DNA of 64,000 nt from NCBI RefSeq assembly GCF_002434505.1, contig NZ_DJKE01000006.1:1-64000 (forward strand), in the 5' to 3' direction. This document shows positions 9,515 through 17,143 of this stretch, one piece after another (the stretch's first letter is position 1; every line of letters starts with the position of its first letter). Both the position numbers and the translations under genes were made by a program. This stretch comes from Brevundimonas sp. UBA6550 (GTDB taxonomy: Bacteria > Pseudomonadota > Alphaproteobacteria > Caulobacterales > Caulobacteraceae). Under the pieces are notes generated by a model, which did no database searches, was not told where the DNA came from, and saw nothing but the letters and a program-made list of their open reading frames with translations.

Positions 9515-10774
9515 ATGGACGCCCGCATGAACGACAAAATGAGCCAAAAGAACAGCCAGCCCCTGTCGCTGCGCGTGCCGGAACCGTCCGGGCGCCCCGG
9601 CGATGCGCCCGACTTCAGCCATCTGCAGATGGACCCCGCCGGCGCGGTGGATCGGCCCGAGGTCGGGTCGACGCCCTACGCCATGCGCGATCTGGCCTTT
9701 CGCCTGATTCGGGTTCTGGACGACGAAGGCAATGCGGTCGGCCCCTGGAACCCGCGCCTGGACCCCGAGACGCTGCGTCGCGGCCTGAAGGCCATGATCC
9801 TGACGCGCGCCTTCGACGACCGGATGCACCGCGCCCACCGTCAGGGCAAGACCAGCTTCTATATGAAGTGCACCGGCGAGGAGGCCATCGCGGTCGCCCA
9901 AGGCATGCTGCTCAGCCGCGAGGACATGGGCTTTCCCACCTATCGCCAGCAGGGGCTGCTGATCGCGCGCGGCTATCCGCTGGTCGAGATGATGAACCAG
10001 ATCTATTCGAACGCGGCGGACCCGATCAAAGGCCGCCAGCTGCCGATCATGTATTCGGCCAAGGACTACGGCTTCTTCACCATCTCGGGCAATCTGGGCA
10101 CCCAGGTGCCCCAGGCCGTCGGCTGGGCCATGGCCAGCGCCTACAAGGGCGACGACAAGATCGCCATCAGCTGGATCGGCGACGGCGCCACGGCCGAAGG
10201 CGACTTCCACAACGCCCTGACCTTCGCCTCCGTCTATCGCGCCCCGGTCATCCTGAACGTGGTCAACAACCAGTGGGCCATTTCGTCCTTCCAGGGCATC
10301 GCCGGCGGGCTGGAGACCACCTTCGCCTCCAAGGCCATCGGCTATGGGCTTCCGGCCCTGCGTGTGGACGGCAACGACTTCCTGGCCGTCTGGGCCGCGA
10401 CCCAGTGGGCCGAGGAACGGGCGCGGTCGAACCAGGGCGCGACGGTGATCGAACTGTTCACCTATCGCGGCGCCCCGCATTCGACCTCCGACGACCCCAG
10501 CCGCTATCGCCCCGGCGACGAGCACGAGAAATGGCCGCTGGGCGATCCGCTGGAGCGTCTGCGCCAACACCTGACCCTCATCGGCGAATGGGACGACGCG
10601 CAACACGCCGAAGCCCTGAAGGCGGCGGTCGAACAGGTCCGCGCGGCCGGCAAGGAATCCGAGGCCATCGGCACCCTGGGCCAGTCGCGCCCCAGCGTGA
10701 AGACGATGTTCGAAGAGGTCTATGCGACCGAAGACTGGCGGCTGATCGAACAGCGCCGCGAGGTGGGGGTCTGA
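9515..10774 (+). CDS. bkdA1: branched-chain 2-oxoacid dehydrogenase E1 alpha subunit
   Basis: Thiamine-diphosphate-dependent decarboxylase subunit of the complex that converts 2-oxoisovalerate and related valine, leucine and isoleucine 2-oxoacids to acyl-CoA. The ThDP/Mg motif GDGATAEGDFHNAL to VVNNQWAIS is complete, as are FPTYRQQ, KGRQLPIMYS and the phosphorylation-loop-like HSTSDDPSRYR. It follows the Pseudomonas BkdA1 pattern from LSLRVPEPSGRPG through to a C-terminal QRREVGV. About 419 residues from ATG 9515; ATG 9527 and 9539 and a TTG at 9443 are also possible, and none has a strong ribosome site. First gene of the bkd operon. Confidence 0.94.
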   Translation: MDARMNDKMSQKNSQPLSLRVPEPSGRPGDAPDFSHLQMDPAGAVDRPEVGSTPYAMRDLAFRLIRVLDDEGNAVGPWNPRLDPETLRRGLKAMILTRAFDDRMHRAHRQGKTSFYMKCTGEEAIAVAQGMLLSREDMGFPTYRQQGLLIARGYPLVEMMNQIYSNAADPIKGRQLPIMYSAKDYGFFTISGNLGTQVPQAVGWAMASAYKGDDKIAISWIGDGATAEGDFHNALTFASVYRAPVILNVVNNQWAISSFQGIAGGLETTFASKAIGYGLPALRVDGNDFLAVWAATQWAEERARSNQGATVIELFTYRGAPHSTSDDPSRYRPGDEHEKWPLGDPLERLRQHLTLIGEWDDAQHAEALKAAVEQVRAAGKESEAIGTLGQSRPSVKTMFEEVYATEDWRLIEQRREVGV

Positions 10775-10776
10775 TC

Positions 10777-11916
10777 ATGGCTGAACAAACCACCTTCACC
10801 GAGGCCGACCGCAACGACGGCGTCGAGCCCGACATGGTCGATCAAAACGCCGCTCCGGCCTCACAGGCGACGGGTTCCGGCGTCCAGCCGATGAACATGA
10901 TCCAGGCTCTGAACTCGGCCATCGACGTCAAGATGGCCGAGGACGCCAATGTCCTGTCGTTCGGCGAGGACGCGGGCTATTTCGGCGGCGTCTTCCGCGT
11001 CACCGACAAGCTGCAGCAGAAGCACGGCCTGACCCGCAGCTTCGACGCCCCGATCTCGGAATGCGGCATCGTCGCCGCCGCCATCGGCATGGGCGCCTAT
11101 GGGCTGCGCCCGGTCGTGGAGATTCAGTTCGCCGACTACATCTATCCGGCCTACGACCAGATCGTCAGTGAGGCGGCCAAGATGCGCTACCGCTCGGGCG
11201 GTCAGTTCACCTCGCCGATCACGATCCGCAGCCCCTATGGCGGCGGCATCTTCGGCGGCCAGACCCACAGTCAGTCGCCGGAAAGCCTGTTCACCCATAT
11301 CGCGGGCCTGAAGGTCGTCATTCCGTCCAACCCCTACGACGCCAAGGGCCTGCTGACCGCGGCCATCGAGGACGACGACCCGGTCGTCTTCTTCGAACCA
11401 AAGCGCCTCTACAATGGCCCGTTCGACGGCTGGCACGAGAAGCCGGTCTCGCCGTGGAAGACGCAAGACCTGGCCCAGGTGCCGACCGGCAAATATGTCG
11501 AATCCATCGGCAAGGCCCGCATCATGCGCGAGGGGAACGACGTCACCATCCTGGCCTATGGCACCATGGTCTGGGTCGCCCTGGCCGGCGCCGAACACGC
11601 CGGCGTGGACGCCGAGGTCATCGATCTGCGCACCCTGGTCCCGCTGGACGTCGAGACCATCGAAGCCTCGGTGAAGAAGACCGGCCGCTGCGTCATCGTT
11701 CACGAGGCGCCCAAGACCTCGGGCTTCGGCGGCGAACTGTCGGCCCTGGTGCAGGAACGCTGCTTCTATCACCTGGAGGCGCCGATCGCGCGCGTCACCG
11801 GCTGGGACACGCCCTACCCCCACGCCTTCGAATGGGAATATTTCCCCGGACCGCAACGGGTCGCAGACGCCCTGAAGAACGTCATGACGGGCCAAGCAAC
11901 AGGGATGGGTCGTTAA
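10777..11916 (+). CDS. bkdA2: branched-chain 2-oxoacid dehydrogenase E1 beta subunit
   Basis: A 379-residue transketolase-like beta subunit that completes the E1 heterotetramer with BkdA1. Recognisable motifs are VLSFGEDAGYFGGVFR, ISECGIVAAAIGMGAYGLRPV, IQFADYIYPAYDQI, the RSPYGGGIFGGQTHSQSPES loop and the C-terminal transketolase domain (ILAYGTMVWVAL, VIDLRTLVPLD). It starts 2 nt after the bkdA1 stop codon. The N-terminus has an extension of about 35 residues before MIQALNSAID that is not part of the usual core. Confidence 0.95.
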   Translation: MAEQTTFTEADRNDGVEPDMVDQNAAPASQATGSGVQPMNMIQALNSAIDVKMAEDANVLSFGEDAGYFGGVFRVTDKLQQKHGLTRSFDAPISECGIVAAAIGMGAYGLRPVVEIQFADYIYPAYDQIVSEAAKMRYRSGGQFTSPITIRSPYGGGIFGGQTHSQSPESLFTHIAGLKVVIPSNPYDAKGLLTAAIEDDDPVVFFEPKRLYNGPFDGWHEKPVSPWKTQDLAQVPTGKYVESIGKARIMREGNDVTILAYGTMVWVALAGAEHAGVDAEVIDLRTLVPLDVETIEASVKKTGRCVIVHEAPKTSGFGGELSALVQERCFYHLEAPIARVTGWDTPYPHAFEWEYFPGPQRVADALKNVMTGQATGMGR

Positions 11917-11917
11917 G

Positions 11918-13624
11918 ATGGGTCGTTTCGTCTTCAAACTGCCCGACGTGGGCGAAGGCACCGCCGAGGCCGAACTGGTCGGCTGGCACGTCAAGGTCGG
12001 CGACATCGTCGCCGAGGACCAGATCGTCGCCGACGTCATGACCGACAAGGCCACCGTCGAGATCACCGCCCCCGTCTCGGGCAAGGTCATCGCCCTTCAC
12101 GGCGAACCCGGCCAGATGATCCCCGTGCGCGGCCCCCTGGTCGAGTTCGAGGTCGAGGGGGCGGGGAATGCCGAAGAGAACCTCTCCGTCTCTCCGTTGC
12201 GCTCCGAGCCGCCTCCCCCCGCTGCGCGCGGGGAGGAGACGGCCGTCGCCACATCCTCTCCTCCCCACGTCGGTGGGGAGGGGGACCGCGCAGCGGTGGA
12301 GGGGCTCTCCGACGCTGCGCCATCGTCGGGCAACTACGTCTTCAAACTGCCTGACGTGGGCGAGGGCACGGCCGAGGCCGAGCTGGTCGGCTGGCACGTC
12401 AAGGTCGGCGACGCGGTCGAGGAAGACCAGATCATCGCCGACATCATGACCGACAAGGCTACGGTGGAGATCACCTCGCCCGTCGCCGGAACCGTCGCCG
12501 CCCTGTATGGCGAAGCGGGTCAGCAGGTGCCCGTCGGCGGCCCGCTGGTGTCGTTCAACGTCGAGGGCCGGGGCAATGTCGCCTCTGCTCCCGCCAGCGT
12601 CACGACCTCCCCCGCCGCGTCCAAGACGGACACGTCCGCTCTTGCACCGGTCGTCAAGGCCGCGGCCGCGTCAACAGCGTCGTCCGCCAAGCCGGTTCCC
12701 GCCCTGACCGGCCGCGCGCCCGGCGAGCGCCCGTCCGCCTCGCCCGCCGTGCGCAACCGCGCCCGCGATCTGGGCGTGGACCTGACCTTCGTGCCCGGCT
12801 CCGGCCCGGCGGGTCGGATCACCCACGAGGATCTGGACGGCTTCATCGCCCGGGGCGGATCGGTGCCGGCCTCAGCCCCGGCCGCCGGCGGCTCGGCCTA
12901 CGCCCGGGCCGAAGGATCCACCGAGGTCCGCATCATCGGCCTGCGCCGCAAGATCGCGGAGAAGATGGCCGAGAGCGTGCGACGCATCCCCCACATCACC
13001 TATGTCGAGGAAATCGACATGACGGCGGTGGAGGAGCTTCGCGCCCACCTGAATGCGACCCGAATCCAGGGAATGGGGGCCAAGGACCAGCCCAAGCTGA
13101 ACCTGCTGCCCTTCATCGCCCGCGCCATCGTGGTGGCTCTGCGGGACCAGCCCCAGATCAACGCCACCTATGACGACGAGGCGGGCGTCCTGACCCAGCA
13201 CGCCCCGGTCCATCTGGGCATCGCCGCCCAGACGCCGAACGGCCTGATGGTGCCGGTGGTCCGCCACGCCGAGGCGCGCGACCCTTACGACACCGCCTTG
13301 GAAATCGCCCGCGTCTCCGGCGCCGCCAAGGACGGCACGGCCAAGCGCGAGGAACTGTCGGGCTCGACCATCACCATCACCTCGCTGGGCACGCTGGGCG
13401 GGGTCGTCCACACCCCGATCATCAACCACCCCGAGGTCGCCATCGTCGGTCCCAACAAGATCGCCGAACGGGTCGTGGTCAAGGACGGCCAGATGGTCGT
13501 CCGCAAGATGATGAACCTGTCGTCGTCGTTCGATCACCGGATCGTCGATGGGCATGATGCGGCGGTCTTCGTCCAGCGGATCAAGGGGCTGCTGGAGAAC
13601 CCGGCGACGTTGTGGATGAGTTGA
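11918..13624 (+). CDS. bkdB: branched-chain 2-oxoacid dehydrogenase E2, two lipoyl domains
   Basis: A 568-residue dihydrolipoyl acyltransferase, the core of the complex. Domains in order: lipoyl 1 (about 3-82, Lys44 in MTDKATVEI), a repeat-derived linker (about 88-133), lipoyl 2 (about 139-218, Lys180 in an identical motif), an Ala/Pro linker, the peripheral subunit-binding domain (about 267-310, SPAVRNRARDLGV to GRITHEDLDGFI) and the catalytic domain (about 330-568) ending with the active-site motif FDHRIVDGHDAA. The two lipoyl domains are near-copies. Many BCKDH E2 proteins have only one lipoyl domain. It begins one base after the bkdA2 stop. Confidence 0.95.
   Translation: MGRFVFKLPDVGEGTAEAELVGWHVKVGDIVAEDQIVADVMTDKATVEITAPVSGKVIALHGEPGQMIPVRGPLVEFEVEGAGNAEENLSVSPLRSEPPPPAARGEETAVATSSPPHVGGEGDRAAVEGLSDAAPSSGNYVFKLPDVGEGTAEAELVGWHVKVGDAVEEDQIIADIMTDKATVEITSPVAGTVAALYGEAGQQVPVGGPLVSFNVEGRGNVASAPASVTTSPAASKTDTSALAPVVKAAAASTASSAKPVPALTGRAPGERPSASPAVRNRARDLGVDLTFVPGSGPAGRITHEDLDGFIARGGSVPASAPAAGGSAYARAEGSTEVRIIGLRRKIAEKMAESVRRIPHITYVEEIDMTAVEELRAHLNATRIQGMGAKDQPKLNLLPFIARAIVVALRDQPQINATYDDEAGVLTQHAPVHLGIAAQTPNGLMVPVVRHAEARDPYDTALEIARVSGAAKDGTAKREELSGSTITITSLGTLGGVVHTPIINHPEVAIVGPNKIAERVVVKDGQMVVRKMMNLSSSFDHRIVDGHDAAVFVQRIKGLLENPATLWMS
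12181..12314. repeat. palindromic GC-rich repeat read in frame inside bkdB
   Basis: The DNA coding for the linker between the two lipoyl domains holds two hairpins: an imperfect one (CCTCCCC at 12212-12218 with GGGGAGG at 12230-12236) and a perfect 9-bp one (12260-12268 with 12273-12281, loop GTCG). Flanking arms also carry CTCTCCG and GGAGGGGCTCTCCG-type sequence. This is the look of the abundant extragenic palindromic elements of Caulobacterales and other alphaproteobacteria. Here the element is translated without a stop, as residues about 88-133. No second copy lies in this window, so membership of a repeat family is inferred. Confidence 0.65.
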
Positions 13625-13625
13625 G

Positions 13626-14129
13626 GTGAGACATGTCGCGGCTATGGTTTTAGCGGTTGCCGCGCTGTTGGCGGCGGGCAGGGTTGAAGCCTGCTCCATG
13701 TCAGCACCACGAGACCTAAGCCGGATTGAGATCGCGCGACAGGGAGCAGAATTTTCCCGGGCAGATAGTGTCTATATCGCGCGCGGTCGGCGTGTTGGTG
13801 TCAGCATGTGCGGAGCCATGTATATGCAAGCTCCCACAGTTGCATTGAAGAATAGCCTGCCGTCGGGTCCTGTTAGACGGGCGGACGGCTCTCTCTTCAG
13901 ATATGGAGCTGACTACCGAGGCGATGATCGAATTGTGATCTTCGCTCGCCGCGTTCGATTGACGGAAGATTGGCTTCATTGGGGGCAGTGGCGGGTCATC
14001 GCGTCTTATGGGATTGACTCGATCTCCCATCCCCAGGTCGTGCGCGCCCTGAATAGGGTAACGATCCCGACCTTTACTGACACCTCCCCTCCGCCTCCGC
14101 CCCCTGCACTAGATGCGACGATGAAATGA
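13626..14129 (+). CDS. small secreted protein of unknown function inside the bkd operon
   Basis: A 167-residue protein (161 if read from ATG 13644). It has an N-terminal signal peptide ([17 protein letters not shown]), a mature region with two further Cys-containing segments (CSMSAPR, SMCGAMY) and a proline-rich end ([14 protein letters not shown]). I recognise no family. It lies 1 nt after bkdB, and its stop overlaps the lpdV start (ATGA), so it is in the operon. Its codon use is less GC-biased than that of its neighbours. An exported product makes no obvious sense in a cytoplasmic dehydrogenase complex, so it may be a late insertion. Confidence 0.65.
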   Translation: MRHVAAMVLAVAALLAAGRVEACSMSAPRDLSRIEIARQGAEFSRADSVYIARGRRVGVSMCGAMYMQAPTVALKNSLPSGPVRRADGSLFRYGADYRGDDRIVIFARRVRLTEDWLHWGQWRVIASYGIDSISHPQVVRALNRVTIPTFTDTSPPPPPPALDATMK

Positions 14130-15523
14130 CCCAGACCCTGAAAACCAAAGTCCTGATCATCGGCGCGGGTACCGGCGGCTATGTCGCGGGTATCCGTTGC
14201 GGCCAGCTGGGCCTCGACACCGTGCTGGTGGACGGCGGCGATGGGCTGGGCGGGACCTGCCTGAACGTCGGCTGCATTCCGTCCAAGGCCATCATCCATG
14301 CGGCGGGCAAGTTCGAGACGGTGGCCAAGGCGGCGGACGGCGGAACTCTGGGCATCACGGCGGCGACGCCCGCCATCGACCTGAAACAGACGGTCGAGTG
14401 GAAAGACGGGATCGTCCGTAAACTGAACGCCGGGGTCGCGGCCCTGCTGAAGAAGGCCAAGGTCAAGGTCATCAAGGGCTGGGCCAAGTTCGAGGACGCC
14501 AAGACCTGCATCGTCAAGACCGACGACGGCGATCTGAAGGTCACCGCCGAACACGTCATCCTGGCCACGGGGTCAGAGCCGGTCGAACTGCCCTTCCTGC
14601 CGTTCGGCGGCGACGTCATCTCCTCGACCGAGGCGCTGAGCCTGTCCGAGGTTCCCAAGAAGCTGGTCGTGGTCGGCGGCGGCTATATCGGGCTGGAGCT
14701 GGGCATCGCCTTCCGCAAACTGGGCGCCCAGGTGGCCATTGTCGAAATGGCCGACCGCATCCTGCCCCTCTACGACAAGGCCCTGACCGATCCGGTCGCC
14801 AAATGGCTGGAGAAGCACGGCGTCGAGCTGCACCTCGGCGCCCGCGCGGGCGGGTTCGGTGACGGCAAGCTGAACGTCACGACCAAGGACGGCGAACCGC
14901 TGCAATTGGACGCCGACAAGGTGCTGGTCACCGTGGGCCGCAAGCCGCGCACGTCCGGCTGGGGTCTGGAAAACATGGGCGTGGCCATGAGCGGCCCCTT
15001 CGTGAAGATCGACCAGCGCTGCGCCACCAGCATGCGGAACGTCTGGGCGGTCGGCGACCTGACCGGGGAACCCATGCTGGCGCACAAGGGCTCGGCCCAG
15101 GGCGAGGTGGTCGCGGAGATCATCGCCGGCCATGACCGCGTGTTCGACCCCGTCACCATCGCCGCCGTCTGTTTCACCGAACCCGAGATCGTCTCCGCAG
15201 GCGTCGGTCCGCAGGATGTCGCGGGCCGCGACGACGTGATCCAGGCCGTCTTCCCCTTCGCCGCCATCGGTCGGGCGCTGGCCATAGAGGCGGGCGAGGA
15301 CGGCGGCTTCGTGCGGGTGATCGCGAACAAGGGCGATCATCGCATCCTGGGCATCCAGGCGGTGGGCCAGCACGTGTCGGAACTGTCCAACAGCTTCGCC
15401 CAGATGCTGGAGATGGGCGCCGTTCTGGAAGACGTGGCGGGGACCATCCACGTCCACCCGACTCTGGGCGAGGCCTTCCACGAGGCGTCGTTGCGGGCCC
15501 TGGGCCATGCGATCCATATTTGA
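14126..15523 (+). CDS. lpdV: dihydrolipoamide dehydrogenase (E3) of the bkd operon
   Basis: A 465-residue FAD disulfide oxidoreductase that re-oxidises the lipoyl groups of BkdB and passes electrons to NAD. Features are the N-terminal FAD fingerprint ([12 protein letters not shown]), the redox disulfide [14 protein letters not shown], the NAD-binding [10 protein letters not shown], the second FAD motif [17 protein letters not shown] and the C-terminal His-Glu dyad region [14 protein letters not shown]. Length is normal. The ATG overlaps the preceding stop. Its place at the end of the bkd genes matches lpdV of Pseudomonas. Confidence 0.95.
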   Translation: MTQTLKTKVLIIGAGTGGYVAGIRCGQLGLDTVLVDGGDGLGGTCLNVGCIPSKAIIHAAGKFETVAKAADGGTLGITAATPAIDLKQTVEWKDGIVRKLNAGVAALLKKAKVKVIKGWAKFEDAKTCIVKTDDGDLKVTAEHVILATGSEPVELPFLPFGGDVISSTEALSLSEVPKKLVVVGGGYIGLELGIAFRKLGAQVAIVEMADRILPLYDKALTDPVAKWLEKHGVELHLGARAGGFGDGKLNVTTKDGEPLQLDADKVLVTVGRKPRTSGWGLENMGVAMSGPFVKIDQRCATSMRNVWAVGDLTGEPMLAHKGSAQGEVVAEIIAGHDRVFDPVTIAAVCFTEPEIVSAGVGPQDVAGRDDVIQAVFPFAAIGRALAIEAGEDGGFVRVIANKGDHRILGIQAVGQHVSELSNSFAQMLEMGAVLEDVAGTIHVHPTLGEAFHEASLRALGHAIHI

Positions 15524-15553
15524 GGCCGCTGCCCAAGTTCAGCGTCTCTCACT

Positions 15554-15662
15554 ACGTCATCCTAGGCCTTGTGCCTAGGATCCATACGCTCGGCATCGAA
15601 GGCGTCGCACTCTGTCCCGACACCGGGATTCTGGATCCTAGGCACAAGGCCTAGGATGACGT
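15554..15662. repeat. nested inverted repeat between convergent genes
   Basis: Two 31-bp arms (15554-15584 and 15632-15662) are perfect reverse complements separated by 47 bp. Each arm is itself a hairpin (CCTAGGC, CTTGT loop, GCCTAGG). The element fills the gap between the ends of lpdV and the SDR gene, so it could act as a two-way transcription terminator. It looks like a dispersed intergenic palindrome, unlike the element in bkdB. Confidence 0.85.
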
Positions 15663-15700
15663 TGGGTGGAAGGTAGGCCGGATGTAACCGGCAAGCGCCC

Positions 15701-16498
15701 CTAAAGCCGCTCCAGCCGTTTGGCGTGGTTCGCCACCATGCGTAGCGCCAGCCCGTCCGGCAGGAACCGCGCCAGGCCGGCCATGACGTTATTCATGACG
15801 CCGGGGGTCACGCTGGGACGGTCGGCCTCGCAGGCGTCGTAGCCGATGCGGGCGACGCGGGCGGCGTCCATCCACATCCAGGGCAGATAGGCGCTGGAGA
15901 CCTGCTCGCGCGAGCCGTTGACGTCGTGGAACTCGGTCAGGGTGTAGCCGGGGTTCAGAACCGTGACGTGGACGCCGGTCCCCCGCGTCTCCAGATGAAG
16001 CCCCTGGGACGCCTTGATCAGAAAGCTCTTGATCGGTCCGTACAGGGTGTCGCCGCCGGTTGCGGGCATCTGGCCGGCCAGGGAGGCGACGTTCAGCACC
16101 CGGCCGAAGCCGCGTTCGATCATGGCGGGCAGTAAAAGGCGCGACAGTTCGACCGGCGCTGTCAGCATGACCTGGATCATGGCGCGGTGCGCGCCAAGGT
16201 CCGTGTCCAGAAAGCCGGTGACGCGGCTGAAGCCGGCATTGTTGACCAGGCCGTCGACGGTGAGGCCGCGCTCGGCGGTGGCTGCGACCAGGCGTTCGGG
16301 GGCCGCTGGATCGGACAGGTCTTCGGGGATCACGGTCGCGGCGACGACGTGGGTAGTGGTCAGTTCCTCCGCCAGGGCCAGCAGCGGCGCCTCGCGCCGC
16401 GCGGTCAGGATCAGGTTCCAGCCTTTGGCCGCATAGACCCGCGCCAGGGACGCGCCAATGCCGGCGGAGGCGCCGGTGATCAGAACGGTGCGGCTCAC
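15701..16498 (-). CDS. short-chain dehydrogenase/reductase
   Basis: A 265-residue classical SDR. The cofactor motif TGASAGIG is at the N-terminus, NNAGF follows, and the catalytic Ser and Tyr-x3-Lys are visible (NVASLAG and YGPIKSF). It starts at GTG 16498, because the Rossmann strand (RTVLITGAS) begins three residues later; the frame is open further upstream but into the Rrf2 gene. A 7-nt gap to the Rrf2-type regulator suggests one transcript. The substrate is unknown. Confidence 0.88.
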   Translation of the reverse strand: MSRTVLITGASAGIGASLARVYAAKGWNLILTARREAPLLALAEELTTTHVVAATVIPEDLSDPAAPERLVAATAERGLTVDGLVNNAGFSRVTGFLDTDLGAHRAMIQVMLTAPVELSRLLLPAMIERGFGRVLNVASLAGQMPATGGDTLYGPIKSFLIKASQGLHLETRGTGVHVTVLNPGYTLTEFHDVNGSREQVSSAYLPWMWMDAARVARIGYDACEADRPSVTPGVMNNVMAGLARFLPDGLALRMVANHAKRLERL

Positions 16499-16505
16499 AG
16501 CCGGG

Positions 16506-16976
16506 TCAGGCCGCGACGGGGCAGGACGTGTGCGGCGCAAACGCCGCCAGCGAGGCAGGGTTCTCGGCCAACAGATCGGCGATGGTGATCTTGGACAGGG
16601 CCTCGGTCGCGGCCTCGTCGGCGGCGGTCAGGGCCTTGGCCACCTGGCGCGGGATGTGTTCGCTGATCGGGCAGCCCTTGGCCCCGGCGGGCGGCGAGCC
16701 GATGTGGGCGCAGCCGTTCACCGCCTTCAGCACCTCGTCCAGACGGATGTCCTCGGGCTGGCGCAGCAGCCAGGAGCCGCCGGTGGCGCCGGGGCGGGTG
16801 GCGATCAGCCCGGCCTTGGCCAGAAGGGCCGTCACGCGGCGCACCACGACGGGATTGGTCGGTATGGACGAGGCCAGCACGCCGCTGGGGGCGGCCTGCG
16901 CAGGCCCATAGGCGCCCTTGTGGGCCATATAGGCCAAGGCGTGGGCGGCGACGGGGAAGCGCTGGCTGTCTGACAT
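16506..16976 (-). CDS. Rrf2-family transcriptional regulator
   Basis: A 156-residue winged-helix regulator. The N-terminal HTH (about 10-70) includes SIPTNPVVVRRVTALLAKAG and the Rrf2 signature GATGGSWL. After it come two Cys (GCAHIG and GCPISE) in the region where IscR and NsrR bind an Fe-S cluster, but the triplet spacing is not the IscR one, so cluster binding is uncertain. The closest style is the YwnA-like group. It is upstream of, and probably co-transcribed with, the SDR gene, and divergent from kup. Confidence 0.85.
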   Translation of the reverse strand: MSDSQRFPVAAHALAYMAHKGAYGPAQAAPSGVLASSIPTNPVVVRRVTALLAKAGLIATRPGATGGSWLLRQPEDIRLDEVLKAVNGCAHIGSPPAGAKGCPISEHIPRQVAKALTAADEAATEALSKITIADLLAENPASLAAFAPHTSCPVAA

Positions 16977-17143
16977 GATTTTGTTCCTGTGGTGAAAATA
17001 GGCGCTCGAGCGCCGAATCACAAATCCGTCGCCGAACGGCGAAACCGAATCCTGCCGGGCGCGATTGAAGACCGCGCGGAATGGGCCTAAAGGCTCGCCG
17101 CTTTGAAGGGACCGACAGGGCGTCGGCGCCCCGGAGGATACCA

